The notes under the pieces: model-generated | Told to the model about the DNA's origin: nothing | The model's database searches: none | Seen by the model: the letters and a program-made list of their open reading frames with translations, nothing else | Shown: positions 25,988-35,646 of the stretch, one piece after another | How positions within the stretch are numbered: the stretch's first letter is position 1 | Layout: each line of letters starts with the position of its first letter | Source: Saprospiraceae bacterium | GTDB lineage: Bacteria; Bacteroidota; Bacteroidia; Chitinophagales; Saprospiraceae | Direction: 5' to 3' | DNA length: 64,000 nt | Assembly (NCBI GenBank): GCA_016719855.1 | Contig: JADJYH010000009.1 | Coordinates: 62,001-126,000, forward strand | Made by a program: the position numbers and the translations under genes

Positions 25988-26698
25988 ATGGAAAATAAAG
26001 TGACCTCCCTCAAAATGACCGCAAGGTTTGCTGGCCTATTGTATCTTATTTGGGTATTAACAGCCATCTATGGCATGGTGTACGTTCAATCGAAAACCAT
26101 TGTGCCTGGTGATGCTATTGCCACAGCTACAAAAGTGATAGCCAATGAATTTATATTTCGAACGGGAATTATCAATGGTATTTTCAGCAGTATTGTATGG
26201 GTTTTAATAGGATTGACCCTACACAAATTGTTCAAACACGTAAACGAGCGTCAGGCTAAATTATTGGTAGCATTAGTCATTGTGCAAGTTCCTGCCAGTT
26301 TCATTATGGAGGCGCTCAATCTTACTTCATTAATGATATTTAAAGGCGACATTTTAAAAACATTTGAAAATAGCCAGAGACTAGATTTAGCAATGCTATT
26401 TCGAAAAGTGAATAATTACATTACAATTATGTTAGAAATGTTCTGGGGACTTTGGCTTTTCCCATTTAGTCAATTGGTTTATAGGTCAGGGTTTATTCCT
26501 CGAATACTTGTGGTATTTCTAATCCTGAATGGGTTAGCATATGTCATACATTTTTTTACGCATATTCTGCTTCCCAACTATCAAGAACTTGTTTTCAAAA
26601 TCGCAACACCAATTTGGACTTTAGGTGAAATTTCCATAATGTTGTGGCTTTTAATTAAGGGTGTAAAAAATAGTGTGGTGTCAACTGAAAAACAATAA
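25988..26698 (+). CDS. DUF4386 family membrane protein
   Basis: 236 aa with six hydrophobic segments. DUF4386 features are the start KMTARFAGLLYLIWVLTAIYG, a central long helix hairpin with REFFRKVNNY-like FRKVNNYITIMLEMFWGLWLFPFS and GFIPRILVVFLILNGLAYV. Function of the family is unknown. Alone on the plus strand, 113 bases after the previous gene; AT-rich like the rest of the island. Confidence 0.82.
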   Translation: MENKVTSLKMTARFAGLLYLIWVLTAIYGMVYVQSKTIVPGDAIATATKVIANEFIFRTGIINGIFSSIVWVLIGLTLHKLFKHVNERQAKLLVALVIVQVPASFIMEALNLTSLMIFKGDILKTFENSQRLDLAMLFRKVNNYITIMLEMFWGLWLFPFSQLVYRSGFIPRILVVFLILNGLAYVIHFFTHILLPNYQELVFKIATPIWTLGEISIMLWLLIKGVKNSVVSTEKQ

Positions 26699-26782
26699 AT
26701 GCAACAAAAACGACACAGATGGTTTCGAGGCAGCTTCCTCGCTGGCCGAAGGTTTTCTTTTCAAAATTAACAACGGCAGTGC

Positions 26783-26821
26783 TGGTTCGGGTTTCCTCCC
26801 ATGGGGGCGAGGCCCGAACCA
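26783..26821. repeat. Short palindromic element of the CGCTGGTTC family
   Basis: TGGTTCGGG at 26783-26791 pairs with CCCGAACCA at 26813-26821 around a 21-base loop; the flank AACGGCAGTGC resembles that of the larger copy at 26971. It may be a deleted version of that element. The rest of the 585-base space between 26699 and 27283 shows no gene. Confidence 0.5.
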
Positions 26822-26970
26822 CAGAGGTTGTATGATTTGAGCGGGTTAATTTATTGTGGGTATCAAAAGCGATAATTCACAACAACAAACGCTTAACTTC
26901 ACCACCTCATTAAGAGCCTATCCGAAAATCCCGCTGGCCCAGGGTCTTTTTTTAAAAATTAGCAACGGCA

Positions 26971-27116
26971 CCGCTGGTTCCGGATTCCAAACCGGACACC
27001 ACTATCGGCACGTCTCTGACGTGCGTATGTTTGAAATTTCAGCCAGCTACCTGCTGCTGGCACACGTCTGGTGACGTTGAAAAAGTGGTATCCGGTCAAG
27101 AGACCGGAACCAGCGG
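26971..27116. repeat. Palindromic element of the CGCTGGTTC family, 146 bp, copy A
   Basis: Ends are perfect inverted repeats: CCGCTGGTTCCGG at 26971-26983 and CCGGAACCAGCGG at 27104-27116. A second nested pair follows inside (CCGGACACCACT with AGTGGTATCCGG, one mismatch), so nearly the whole unit folds back on itself. The central 80 bases (from CCACTATCGG to GACGTTGA) recur in diverged form at 28665-28748. Non-coding; probably a transposable palindrome. Confidence 0.75.
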
Positions 27117-27283
27117 ATAGCAACTGTTTAATTTTAAAATTTTGATGCTTTACGACGACACTAAAAAAAGTGCATCCAATTTTTACAACCTTTTATTGAA
27201 AATAGGTTCCATTTCAAAGCGATTTGGTGGCTGATTGGTCATTTCAAGTCCTCCTTTTTTCCAACCATCAAAATTTAAGTTTT

Positions 27284-27658
27284 ATGCAAAAATTTCAAGC
27301 CATCATTTTCGCTATGATAGCGATGTCGTTCACTGGCGTTCCATGTACCAACGAAATGATTTTGGAAACAAAAATTTACGGCACTTGCGGTTGTGGAAAT
27401 AATGTGGAAGCCGACCTGAAAATCGAGCTGACTATCAATCCTGACCATAGTTTTCATTATCGAAACGTCTCGAATCCTTCCAAAAAAGTTGACGTGAAAG
27501 GTCATTGGTCAATGAACAGCAACATGGTCGTTTTGAAGGGCGATGACGCCGAAAGCACTTTTCATAATGAATGGAAATTTGACAAAAACCAGCTCTGCAT
27601 CCAATCAAGGAAAGGACTGTATTTTATCCGGCTTTGTGATATTGAATCGTGCAATTAG
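27284..27658 (+). CDS. Hypothetical secreted protein, 124 aa
   Basis: The ATG at 27284 gives a signal peptide (MQKFQAIIFAMIAMSFTG), preferred over an upstream start that would bury it. The mature part has a CTNEM start, a GTCGCGN cysteine pair, and beta-strand pattern with KVDVKGHWSM and LCIQSRKGLYFIRLCD, ending in Cys. It resembles a small lipocalin-like or lipoprotein-type domain, but no family is recognised. Alone on the plus strand in the AT-rich island. Confidence 0.6.
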   Translation: MQKFQAIIFAMIAMSFTGVPCTNEMILETKIYGTCGCGNNVEADLKIELTINPDHSFHYRNVSNPSKKVDVKGHWSMNSNMVVLKGDDAESTFHNEWKFDKNQLCIQSRKGLYFIRLCDIESCN

Positions 27659-27838
27659 CTTGGGCTGTGAGTTTGTGGAGAATTTTTCGATTGCTGTAAG
27701 TCTTCCACTTGCTGTAATAGCCACAGCTTCATTTCTTGAATTAAAGCAGTAGTTTGAACAGGTGTTGAGCGAAGTGGCACTTGCGATGAGTATCCACTTC
27801 TTTCCACAAAATGCCCTACCTTTGGAGAAAAAAGGGAT

Positions 27839-28204
27839 ATGGCCGCAGCCACCGCAAGCAAGCAAACAAAGCAGGTTATTTCGGAGAACATCTTTCTCTT
27901 GTCCTCCAACGATGCGAATGTGCCATCCGGCAAAGTCTATAAGGTGCTGAACCGCAAGGACATGTGGTTCATAATCAACAAAAATGGGCAGCGTGTCCAG
28001 TTGGATGAAGTCAATTGGAAGTGGGAGCCAAGGGACGAGGTGGTACTGTTGGTGAAGGTGCTTTCCTCCGTGCTGCAGAGCATCGAGGCCGGGGAAGTGT
28101 ACAGGGTGTACGACGATGCCAAGCACGACGAGCGGTACATCCTCGACAAGCACAACGAGAAGGTGCTTTTTGACAAGAACATCTTCAAATGGGAGGTGAT
28201 ATGA
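27839..28204 (+). CDS. Hypothetical 121-aa protein with two tandem repeats
   Basis: No signal peptide. Two related units: residues about 30-63 (SGKVYKVLNRKDMWFIINKN ... NWKWE) and about 83-119 (AGEVYRVYDDAKHDERYILD ... IFKWE), each with G-x-V-Y-x-V, a hydrophobic strand followed by N/D-K, and a final K-W-E. This implies an internal duplication of a small beta domain. Its stop overlaps the start of the next gene (ATGA), so the two are translationally coupled. The first 170 bases of the gene are copied, in damaged form, at 30191-30360. Confidence 0.7.
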   Translation: MAAATASKQTKQVISENIFLLSSNDANVPSGKVYKVLNRKDMWFIINKNGQRVQLDEVNWKWEPRDEVVLLVKVLSSVLQSIEAGEVYRVYDDAKHDERYILDKHNEKVLFDKNIFKWEVI

Positions 28205-28560
28205 CGGCTTTCCTCTTCCTTGCGTTGCTGCTCACGAGTAAAAATGCAACAATTGCCATTGGTGGCATCATCATATTGGCCAAGGTTTGGGAGAAGATAC
28301 GGCCCGTTGTCATCGCCAGGTCGGAAAATGGGAAAGCTTTTCACTTTGGGGTATCCCATTCCACTAAACGCAAGAATATGATGCCGCTCACGCAGGATGG
28401 CATCGAAGGATTGGAGGTGGAGGAGGATACCTGCTATGGCCTATGCAACAAGCCTTCCGACGTCAAGGCCGAAATCGGAACCATCACACCTGAAAAGGCA
28501 AAGCAAATGATAGAAAGCCTACCGCCAAAAAAGCGGGCAAGAATTGAAAAAAGAAGGTAG
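28201..28560 (+). CDS. Hypothetical 119-aa protein with N-terminal membrane segment
   Basis: The start is the ATG overlapping the upstream stop codon (ATGA), preferred over one four codons earlier. A hydrophobic N-terminus (MTAFLFLALLL ... GGIIILAKVW) is followed by a basic soluble part ending SLPPKKRARIEKRR. No family recognised. Forms an operon with the 121-aa protein gene. Confidence 0.6.
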   Translation: MTAFLFLALLLTSKNATIAIGGIIILAKVWEKIRPVVIARSENGKAFHFGVSHSTKRKNMMPLTQDGIEGLEVEEDTCYGLCNKPSDVKAEIGTITPEKAKQMIESLPPKKRARIEKRR

Positions 28561-28621
28561 GTCTCAAATCCACGGGCGATGATATTCCCGCTTGCCAACA
28601 ATCTTCGAATCAAAGCACGGC

Positions 28622-28796
28622 ATCGCTGGTTGCACTCTCCCCAAAGGGGCGAGTAGACCGGGTGCCACTATCCAAACGTCTCCAGACGTGCGTGTGCTTG
28701 AATTTTCAGTCAACTACCTGCTGCTGGCACACGTCTGGAGACGTTGGGATAGGGATGTCCGGTCTGTCCCGACAAATTGTCGGGAGTAATCAGCGG
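28622..28796. repeat. Palindromic element of the CGCTGGTTC family, copy B
   Basis: Shares with copy A the central block from CCACTATCC through ACGTCTCCAGACGTGCG, CTACCTGCTGCTGGCACACG to GAGACGTTGG (28665-28748). The inner arms CGTCTCCAGACGTG and CACGTCTGGAGACG are perfectly complementary. The outer ends have decayed or been replaced (ATCGCTGGTT at the left, AATCAGCGG at the right). The rest of the 427-base space between 28561 and 28987 contains no gene. Confidence 0.65.
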
Positions 28797-28987
28797 GGTT
28801 GTTTCCTGTTCACGAAGTGACAAAGTGCTTCAATTGTCCTATTTTTGCCCGGCTAGCATCGTTTTCCCAGGTCACTGCGCAACCTAGTTTCGTGAAAATA
28901 AGGAAATGGGTCGAACAGTGGAAAGGGTGAATGGAGGTTAGTAAATGGATGAGAACCGAACAACATTTTTAAACTAATCATTAAGAC

Positions 28988-30167
28988 ATGAAATCATTTT
29001 TGACAATTGCAATCATCACGTTTTCCGCCTTTTGCTGTAAAGCCCAAGTCTGGCAAATGCCCAATTCCATGAACGCTGATACCTATGGACTTCAGGTTAG
29101 GAATGATACCGTTATTGTTAGCGGCTTGAATACTTTGTCAATTTCGTACGACAATGGCGCAACCTGGACAGGGATAATTTCCAATCTGCCAGCATCGCCT
29201 TTTGTAAGGGATGTACTTTGGGTCAACAGCAGGTTGTTCGTGACGATTTTGTACAAAGGCATTTGGGTATCAGACAACCTGGGCCAGAGTTGGCAGCAAT
29301 TTGATGGAACAACGATTCCCAGCAATGGCCCAACTGAAATGGGCACCGACGGCACGTCCCTGTTCATTGCCGATGTCAATGGATTCTTATGGAAATCACC
29401 TTTGAATACGCCCAATTTGACCAAGGTTTTGACCGTAAATGGTTCAGTTACTGACATCTCCATTGATGATGATGACCATATCTACGTTTCTACCGTTCTG
29501 CAAGGTGTATATTATTCAACTGACCATGGAGCAACGTTTACGCAAATCAGTAATGGCCTTCCGCCAATATCGCCTACGCTATATTCTGAAGTACAATCAA
29601 TAGCATCCAATGGGGATGGCGACGTTTATTGTGGCGTCAGTGGTAAAGGCGTGTTTAAATATAACGCTTCATCAGGTACATGGGAGGCGAAAAACAATGG
29701 CATTGAGGAAATTGCCAATAATATAGGCACTTCCTATAGAGGCTTGTATGCTTTTGATGATAATGTGCTTTTTGGCGGAATTATTCACCAATATATCTGC
29801 GGGTCAAAATGTGCCAGTTTATAAAATAGCACTTAGTTCTTCCAGGATTTTCGTTTCCAAGTATTCCGTGAAGTACCGTACTTTCGAAGGACTGTTTACT
29901 TCCGCCAGTTCAGAGGCTTTAGCTAATTATGATATTAAGGTCTATCCAAATCCAGTACAAGACTATTTGGATATTAAAATAAACGATTATCACGAAACGG
30001 CAGCAATTGACATCGTTGATTATTCGGGAAGAACTGTCTTGGCCAAGGAAATAAGTTCCATTGGAGCATATAAACTGGATGTGTCAGGTTTATCCAAAGG
30101 GTTTTATGCCATTCGGATAATGAAGGATGGTGCCCTCATTTCAAGTGGGAAATTCGTGAAAATATAA
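28988..30167 (+). CDS. Secreted beta-propeller protein with type IX sorting domain, one frameshift
   Basis: Signal peptide MKSFLTIAIITFSAFCCKAQ, then BNR/sortilin-type repeats (SISYDNGATWTGI, IWVSDNLGQSWQQF, VYYSTDHGATFTQIS) of an asp-box propeller. The frame changes at about 29770-29800, after NVLFGGIIH, into the one that reads NISAGQNVPVYKIALSSSR and ends with a type A sorting domain (VYPNPVQDYLDIKI ... LSKGFYAIRIMKDGALISSGKFVKI). One inserted or lost base joins both parts to about 393 residues. Export by type IX secretion and surface attachment are expected; ligand unknown. Confidence 0.8.
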
Positions 30168-30190
30168 TTGCCTGCTGGCCAAGTTCTGAA

Positions 30191-30360
30191 AGAAAAAAGG
30201 GATATGGCCACAGCCACCACAAGCAAGCAAGCAAAGCAGGTTATTTCAGAGAACATCTTTCTCTTGTCCACCAACGATGTGGATGTGCCATCCGGCAACC
30301 TCTAAGGTGCTGAACCGCAAGGGCATGTGGTTCATAATCAACAAAAATGGGCAGCGTGTC
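30191..30360 (+). pseudogene. Duplicated 5' fragment of the 121-aa protein gene
   Basis: Matches 27826-27997 over the whole stretch with roughly 90 per cent identity by eye, including 13 bases before the start codon. ATG at 30204 opens MATATTSKQAKQVISENIFLL and stops at 30303 after 33 codons because two bases are missing (GGCAACCTCTAAGG against GGCAAAGTCTATAAGG). Similarity ends abruptly at GCAGCGTGTC, next to the adhesin gene. A recent partial duplication, now non-functional. Confidence 0.8.
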
Positions 30361-30378
30361 TCCTGTTTATACACTGCT

Positions 30379-33300
30379 TCACCGTACTATCGTGACATCG
30401 CCTTTTAGGAAAACGTCCATCAGCCGGTTGCCGCAGGCCATTACGGTGGCTTTTACATACCAGACATAAACGGTGGATTGCATCTGCGTTTCCCGGAAGA
30501 TACCGTCCCAGCCTTCGGCAGGGTCGAAGGCAGTAAACAGCGCATTTCCCCAACGGTCGAAGAGCCTGAGTTCAAAGTGGACTATTTCCAGGTTCTGTCC
30601 TGGAAATGCTTGGAACAGGTCGTTGATACCGTCCCCGTTTGGTGAAAAGCTGTTTGGGATGTAGAAAAAATCTGTCTTGTGGTAGTCGGCATCTGGTACC
30701 ACCTGGATGGAGCGTTCGATGGATTCGCAGGCATTCTGGATTTGCACTTTATAAGTTCCAACGTTGGTAACTGTCAGCCAAGGCTGGTGCGAGCCGTCGG
30801 GCCAAGTCCATTCCACTTCTTCAGGCTGTCCGGATAGCAGCAGGGGGTGCAAAGTCACTTCTCCTGCTTCGCAACGGAGCGTATCATTCACCGTCAGTAG
30901 TTCCAAGGGCAAGCTTTCCAGTACCACGATGCTTTGCGCCAGCCCGCATCCGTTGGCATCTTCTACCAGGACGGAGTGAATTCCTCCCGAAAGGTCTTGG
31001 AAAAAGGGACTGGTTTGGAACGGCTGGTTATCCAAGGCGTAGCTGTAAGGCCCAGTCCCGCTCAACGAGGTGACCTGAATGGCACCATCGTTGGTATCGT
31101 GACAGGTTTTTTCAGCCGAAAGCTCAAACGACACGGCTGGCAAGGCGCTCACATGCACTTGCACCAGGGAGTCACAGCCAGCCTCACTGACAAGCATAAA
31201 AATCCTTGTGCTATCAACCGGAATCTCAAAGCCGTTGAACCCCGCAGTTTCCCCTTGGCAAACACTTAGCTCCAATTGCGTCAAGAGCAGCGGTGAAAGA
31301 GTCACCGTCGTAACCACTACGCTATCACAGCCAAACTGGTTGCTTACAACAACAGTAAAACTGCCCGTGTCCTGCACCGTGCAGGCGGTTGCTTGCAGTT
31401 GGGTCAGGTCGTTTTGCAATTGCGTCACTGTCCAGGTGGAAGAAGCGGTGCAGCCATTCGCATCGCTGACCGTCACGCCATAAGTGCCACCTTGGGTGAT
31501 AAGGATTTGGGGGGAAAATTCCCCGGTAGTCCAAAGGTATTGTGCGTAGTTGCCGGGTGTTGCCAGGGTTGTTTCATCGGTTTCGCATAGTTGGTTTGCG
31601 CCCAGTATTTGGACGGTCGGTGGGTTAGGAGCGGTCACCGTTTCCGTGGCAATGCCCGTACAACCGTTGGCATCGCTGACCGTCACGGCGTAGTTTCCGC
31701 TGCCGGAAACCGTGATGTAAGACGCCGTTGAGCCGTTTGACCACAGGTAGTTGGCATAGGCCGAGCCTGCATCGAGGGTAAAGGTGCCATTGCAATCTTG
31801 GAGCATGGGCAAGATGTCGGGCGAAAGCCCTTGCCCCACCACCAGCGTCTGCGTGTCGGAGGCGGTGCAGCCGTTCGTATCGCTGACCGTGACCCCGTAG
31901 GTGCCAGCTTGTATGACCGTTATGCTTGGCGATGTCGCTCCGGTGCTCCAGTTTATCAGGGTAAGATTACCAGCTACTGAAAAGGAGGTGCTGTTGCCTT
32001 GGCAAATGCTGCTTGCACCGGCTATCTGCACTTGCGGCGGTGCCGGGATGCTTACTGTTGCGCTACCGTTGCCTGTGCAGCCTGTCCCGTCGCTGACGGT
32101 AACCGTGTACATGCCGTTGGTGGCCACCGAAATCGAAGGCGTAGTGGAGCCATCAGACCAGAGATAGCTGGCGTAACCCGCCCCGGCATCGAGGGTGGCG
32201 GTGCCATCGCAAGCGGAGGTATTGGAAGCGATGACTGGCAAAAGCGAAGTCCCTACGTTCAAATCTTGGGATTGGGTGGCCGTGCAGCCATCGGCATTTG
32301 TCACCGTCACCGTATAAGTGGCCGCTTGTGAAACCGTGATGCTGGCAGTGGTGGAGCCGGTGCTCCAAATGATTTGGGGGAAATTGCCGCCCGTTACGCT
32401 GAAAACGGCATCCCCGCCGCAGATGCTGGCCGGGCCGCTGATGCTGGGCGTGGGCAGGGGAAGCGCCTGAAAATCGCTGCTGGCTGTGGCTGTGCAGCCG
32501 TTCGCATTGGTGGCTGTTACGGCATAAGTACCTGATAGGGAAACAGGGATACTGCTGCCTGTGCCGCCGTTCGACCATGTATAATTGGTAAAACCATTTG
32601 TTGCGCTCAAGGTCGCCGAAGTTCCCAGGCAAGCAGTTGCGGGACCTGAAATGGTCACCTGTGGCTGTACAGGTCCCGGAACCAAATAGGTTGCTGTTCC
32701 GGAACATCCGTTGGCATCCGTCACGGTGACGGTATAACTGCCAGCGGCAAGGCTGGAAAGGTCTATCGTGGTAGCACCATTGGACCAAGCAGTATTGAAC
32801 GTCAAGGGAGATGAAACGGTCAGGTCAATGCTCCCATTGGGGCTTATGCAGCTTGCATTGCTGGAAGACACGGCGGAAATAACTAGGTCGGCACTTTCAC
32901 TTGGCACAACGTAAGCACCAGTAGCTGTACAACTGTTGGCAGTTGTCACGGTGACGGTGTAGTTTCCTGCTGCCAGATTTTGGATAGTTGGTGTAGTCGA
33001 GCCGTTTGACCATAGAAAACTATTGCCTGTAATGGGGAGCACTTGAAGGCTGACAGCACCATTGTTCTGGTTGCAATTGGTCGCGGAAATATTGGGCGTA
33101 AGCAGTGGTGCGCTGCTGTTGTCAGCTACTGTCGCACTGGCAGTTGTGGTGCAATTCCCTGCTGCGGTCACCGTCACCGTATAAGTGCCCGCCTGAACGC
33201 TTTGCAAGTCCTCCGTCGTCGCTCCGTTTGACCAAGAAAAAGTAAAGTTGCCCGTTGGTGTAGGCGTTAAATCAATCGAGCCGTTCGCCGAGGTGCAAGA

Positions 33301-35646
33301 GGTATTGGGCGCTGGCGAGGCGGCGAGGCTAAATGTGGTGGCGTTGTTGGCGACAGCGGCGGAACTTGTTGCGGAGCAACCATTTGCGCCCGTCACTGTG
33401 ACGGTGTAGGTGGCTGCTGTCAGGTTCTGCAAATCTTCCGTTGTTGCTCCGTTTGACCACGAAAAAGTAAAGCTACCCGCTGGCGAAGGCGTTAAATCAA
33501 TCGAGCCGTTCGCTGAGGTGCAAGAAGTGTTGGGTGTTGGCGATGCAGTAAGGCTAAATGAGGTGGTATTATTAATTACGCTGGCCGTGGCCGTTGAAGT
33601 ACAACCATTGGCATCAGTTACCGTGACGGTATAAGTGGCTGCTGTCAGGTTCTGCAAATCTTCTGTCGTAGCTCCGTTTGACCAAGAAAAAGTAAAGTTC
33701 CCCGCTGGTGAAGGCGTCAAATCAATCGAGCCGTTCGCCGTGGTGCAAGAAGTATTGGGCGCTGCCGAAACAGCGAGGCTAAATGCGGTAGCGGTATTGG
33801 TGACAGTGGCGGAACTTGTTGCGGAGCAACTATTGACATCGGTTACCGTGACGGTGTAGGTGGCTGCGGCGAGGTCCTGCAAATCCTCGGTGGTCGCTCC
33901 GTTTGACCAAGAAAAAGTGTAGGTGCCGGACGGCAATACGGTAATATTGATGGCTCCGTTGTTTTGACCGCAGGAAGTTGGGGTTGCATCGGATTGTACA
34001 TTTGGCAGGTTAGTATTTTGGGGCACGTCATAGCTACCACTAGTGGAACAGCCTACTGCATCCGTTACTGTAACGGTGTAGTTGCCTTGTGGCAAGCTCC
34101 CTAAATCTTCTGTGTTGCCACCATTGGACCAGCTAAAAGTATAATTCCCAAAAGGAACTGGACTTAAGTCAATGGCCCCGTTGGGTGTTTGGCAGGAGGT
34201 ATTTGCAGTTGTGTTTGCATTGAGGGTGATAGGCGATGTGTTGTTGTCCACCAAGAATTGTTCCGTAGCAAAACAGTTCGAGCCTAAGGTTACGGACACC
34301 GTGTAAGGGCCAGGTGAAAGGTTTTGTAAATCTTCCGTCGTGGCCCCGTTTGACCAACTAAAATTGTAATTGCCCTGTGGAGTAACGACCAAGTCAATAC
34401 TGCCATTTGCGGCGGTACAGGCGGTATTTGGCATTGTGGTCCCTGACAAGTGGATAGGGATAGGAGTATCACTTACAACAGCATTTGCATTTGTTGTGCA
34501 TCCAGTGGAGCCAGTCACCGTGACATTGTAGGTGCCACTGGGCAGGTCGGACAAATCCTCCGTAGTCTCCCCGTTTGACCAAGCGAAACTGTTTCCGTTG
34601 GATGGCGAGACGGTTAGATTGATACTTCCATTCCCTTGTCCGCATGTCTCCGGCAGCGCTGCTGTGTTGGCCAATGGTGAACTGGGGTCCAATCCTATCG
34701 AATAGGTGGCAGTGGCGGTGCATCCGGCCCCATTGGATACCGTGACGGTATAACTTCCTGTATTATTGACGTCAATGGAAGGCGTGTCGTCACCATTGCT
34801 CCATTGGAAAAAGGCAAAATCGGAACTGTTGGTCACCTGAATATTCCCCACACCTCCCTGACAAATGAACGGCGTGCCAGACAATATCGGCGGGCCGATT
34901 ATGATAGGTGAAATCTCGATGGTAGCTGATGCCGTGCAATTGGTGGCGTTGGAGGCGGTGACCGAATAGGTGCCGGGCGAACTGACATTGATGGTGGAAG
35001 TAGTTTCCCCACTCGGTGCCCATTCGAAATTATAAAACGGGCCGCCTTCTACACTTAATTCAGCGTTTTGTCCCGCACACATGGCCGATGGGCCGACGAT
35101 GGTTGGCTGGTTGACCGCAAAGAAGGTCACGTTGACATCATCTGTGGCTGTACAGCCAGCAACGGGATTGGTCACCGTTATGGAGTAAATTCCTGGCGTG
35201 GTTACGCTAATGTTAGGTGTGTTTCCACCGTTGCTCCAAGCATAAATATCGTCAGGATGCGCAAAGGCTGTTACCACCACCGTTCCTCCTTCACAAGCGT
35301 GTTGGGATATAAAAGCGTTCACGCTCGTTACGATGGGTTTAAGGTGTGCTACGCCCAGGCCAGTACAACCATTGTCATCCGTCACGCTGACAACGTATTG
35401 CGTGTTCTCGGCAGGAACGGTCTCGGTCTGCCCCGTTCCTCCTGTGGACCATTGATAGGTATAAGGCGGCGTGCCACCCGAAGGGGTGGCGGTTATCGAA
35501 ATCATATCTCCGAGACAGTAGGTGTAATTTGGTGGTTCATTTGTAGTAACCTCAATATATGGGCACTGCGCCGTTATTTCTAATGCAATAAGTTGACTAA
35601 AGAAAATCACCAGCAGAGTGATGCAAGGAATAAGATTTTTTTTCAT
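30379..35646 (-). CDS. Giant surface adhesin with SprB/Ig-like repeats and type B (CHU_C) sorting domain
   Basis: 1755 aa. Signal peptide MKKNLIPCITLLVIFFSQL to TAQ at residue 27. More than fifteen Ig-like repeats of 70-90 residues follow, each with motifs such as TFSWSNGATTEDL, LAAGTYTVTVTDANGC and a paired Cys pattern, as in the gliding adhesin SprB. At the C-terminus is the gliding-motility-associated CHU_C domain (YIPNSFSPNGDGINDLF, LRLFDRWGNALFTA, GWDGIFRE, VYVWYVKA), which directs type IX secretion. Probably a surface adhesin for gliding or particle attachment. DNA at 33150-33900 holds three nearly identical 225-bp repeats, a recombination hot spot. Frame intact across 5.3 kb. Confidence 0.9.
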   Translation of the reverse strand: MKKNLIPCITLLVIFFSQLIALEITAQCPYIEVTTNEPPNYTYCLGDMISITATPSGGTPPYTYQWSTGGTGQTETVPAENTQYVVSVTDDNGCTGLGVAHLKPIVTSVNAFISQHACEGGTVVVTAFAHPDDIYAWSNGGNTPNISVTTPGIYSITVTNPVAGCTATDDVNVTFFAVNQPTIVGPSAMCAGQNAELSVEGGPFYNFEWAPSGETTSTINVSSPGTYSVTASNATNCTASATIEISPIIIGPPILSGTPFICQGGVGNIQVTNSSDFAFFQWSNGDDTPSIDVNNTGSYTVTVSNGAGCTATATYSIGLDPSSPLANTAALPETCGQGNGSINLTVSPSNGNSFAWSNGETTEDLSDLPSGTYNVTVTGSTGCTTNANAVVSDTPIPIHLSGTTMPNTACTAANGSIDLVVTPQGNYNFSWSNGATTEDLQNLSPGPYTVSVTLGSNCFATEQFLVDNNTSPITLNANTTANTSCQTPNGAIDLSPVPFGNYTFSWSNGGNTEDLGSLPQGNYTVTVTDAVGCSTSGSYDVPQNTNLPNVQSDATPTSCGQNNGAINITVLPSGTYTFSWSNGATTEDLQDLAAATYTVTVTDVNSCSATSSATVTNTATAFSLAVSAAPNTSCTTANGSIDLTPSPAGNFTFSWSNGATTEDLQNLTAATYTVTVTDANGCTSTATASVINNTTSFSLTASPTPNTSCTSANGSIDLTPSPAGSFTFSWSNGATTEDLQNLTAATYTVTVTGANGCSATSSAAVANNATTFSLAASPAPNTSCTSANGSIDLTPTPTGNFTFSWSNGATTEDLQSVQAGTYTVTVTAAGNCTTTASATVADNSSAPLLTPNISATNCNQNNGAVSLQVLPITGNSFLWSNGSTTPTIQNLAAGNYTVTVTTANSCTATGAYVVPSESADLVISAVSSSNASCISPNGSIDLTVSSPLTFNTAWSNGATTIDLSSLAAGSYTVTVTDANGCSGTATYLVPGPVQPQVTISGPATACLGTSATLSATNGFTNYTWSNGGTGSSIPVSLSGTYAVTATNANGCTATASSDFQALPLPTPSISGPASICGGDAVFSVTGGNFPQIIWSTGSTTASITVSQAATYTVTVTNADGCTATQSQDLNVGTSLLPVIASNTSACDGTATLDAGAGYASYLWSDGSTTPSISVATNGMYTVTVSDGTGCTGNGSATVSIPAPPQVQIAGASSICQGNSTSFSVAGNLTLINWSTGATSPSITVIQAGTYGVTVSDTNGCTASDTQTLVVGQGLSPDILPMLQDCNGTFTLDAGSAYANYLWSNGSTASYITVSGSGNYAVTVSDANGCTGIATETVTAPNPPTVQILGANQLCETDETTLATPGNYAQYLWTTGEFSPQILITQGGTYGVTVSDANGCTASSTWTVTQLQNDLTQLQATACTVQDTGSFTVVVSNQFGCDSVVVTTVTLSPLLLTQLELSVCQGETAGFNGFEIPVDSTRIFMLVSEAGCDSLVQVHVSALPAVSFELSAEKTCHDTNDGAIQVTSLSGTGPYSYALDNQPFQTSPFFQDLSGGIHSVLVEDANGCGLAQSIVVLESLPLELLTVNDTLRCEAGEVTLHPLLLSGQPEEVEWTWPDGSHQPWLTVTNVGTYKVQIQNACESIERSIQVVPDADYHKTDFFYIPNSFSPNGDGINDLFQAFPGQNLEIVHFELRLFDRWGNALFTAFDPAEGWDGIFRETQMQSTVYVWYVKATVMACGNRLMDVFLKGDVTIVR

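Noticed and set aside
26856..28789. Two short ORFs sharing YLLLAHVW (26856-27074 and 28592-28789)
   Set aside because: The shared peptide comes from the DNA palindrome shared by the two loci, not from a conserved protein; there is no start signal or codon bias.
33043..33860. Regularly spaced repeats resembling a CRISPR array
   Set aside because: The period is 225 bp, the repeats are long and coding (SprB-like units), and no short direct repeat with unique spacers or cas gene is present.
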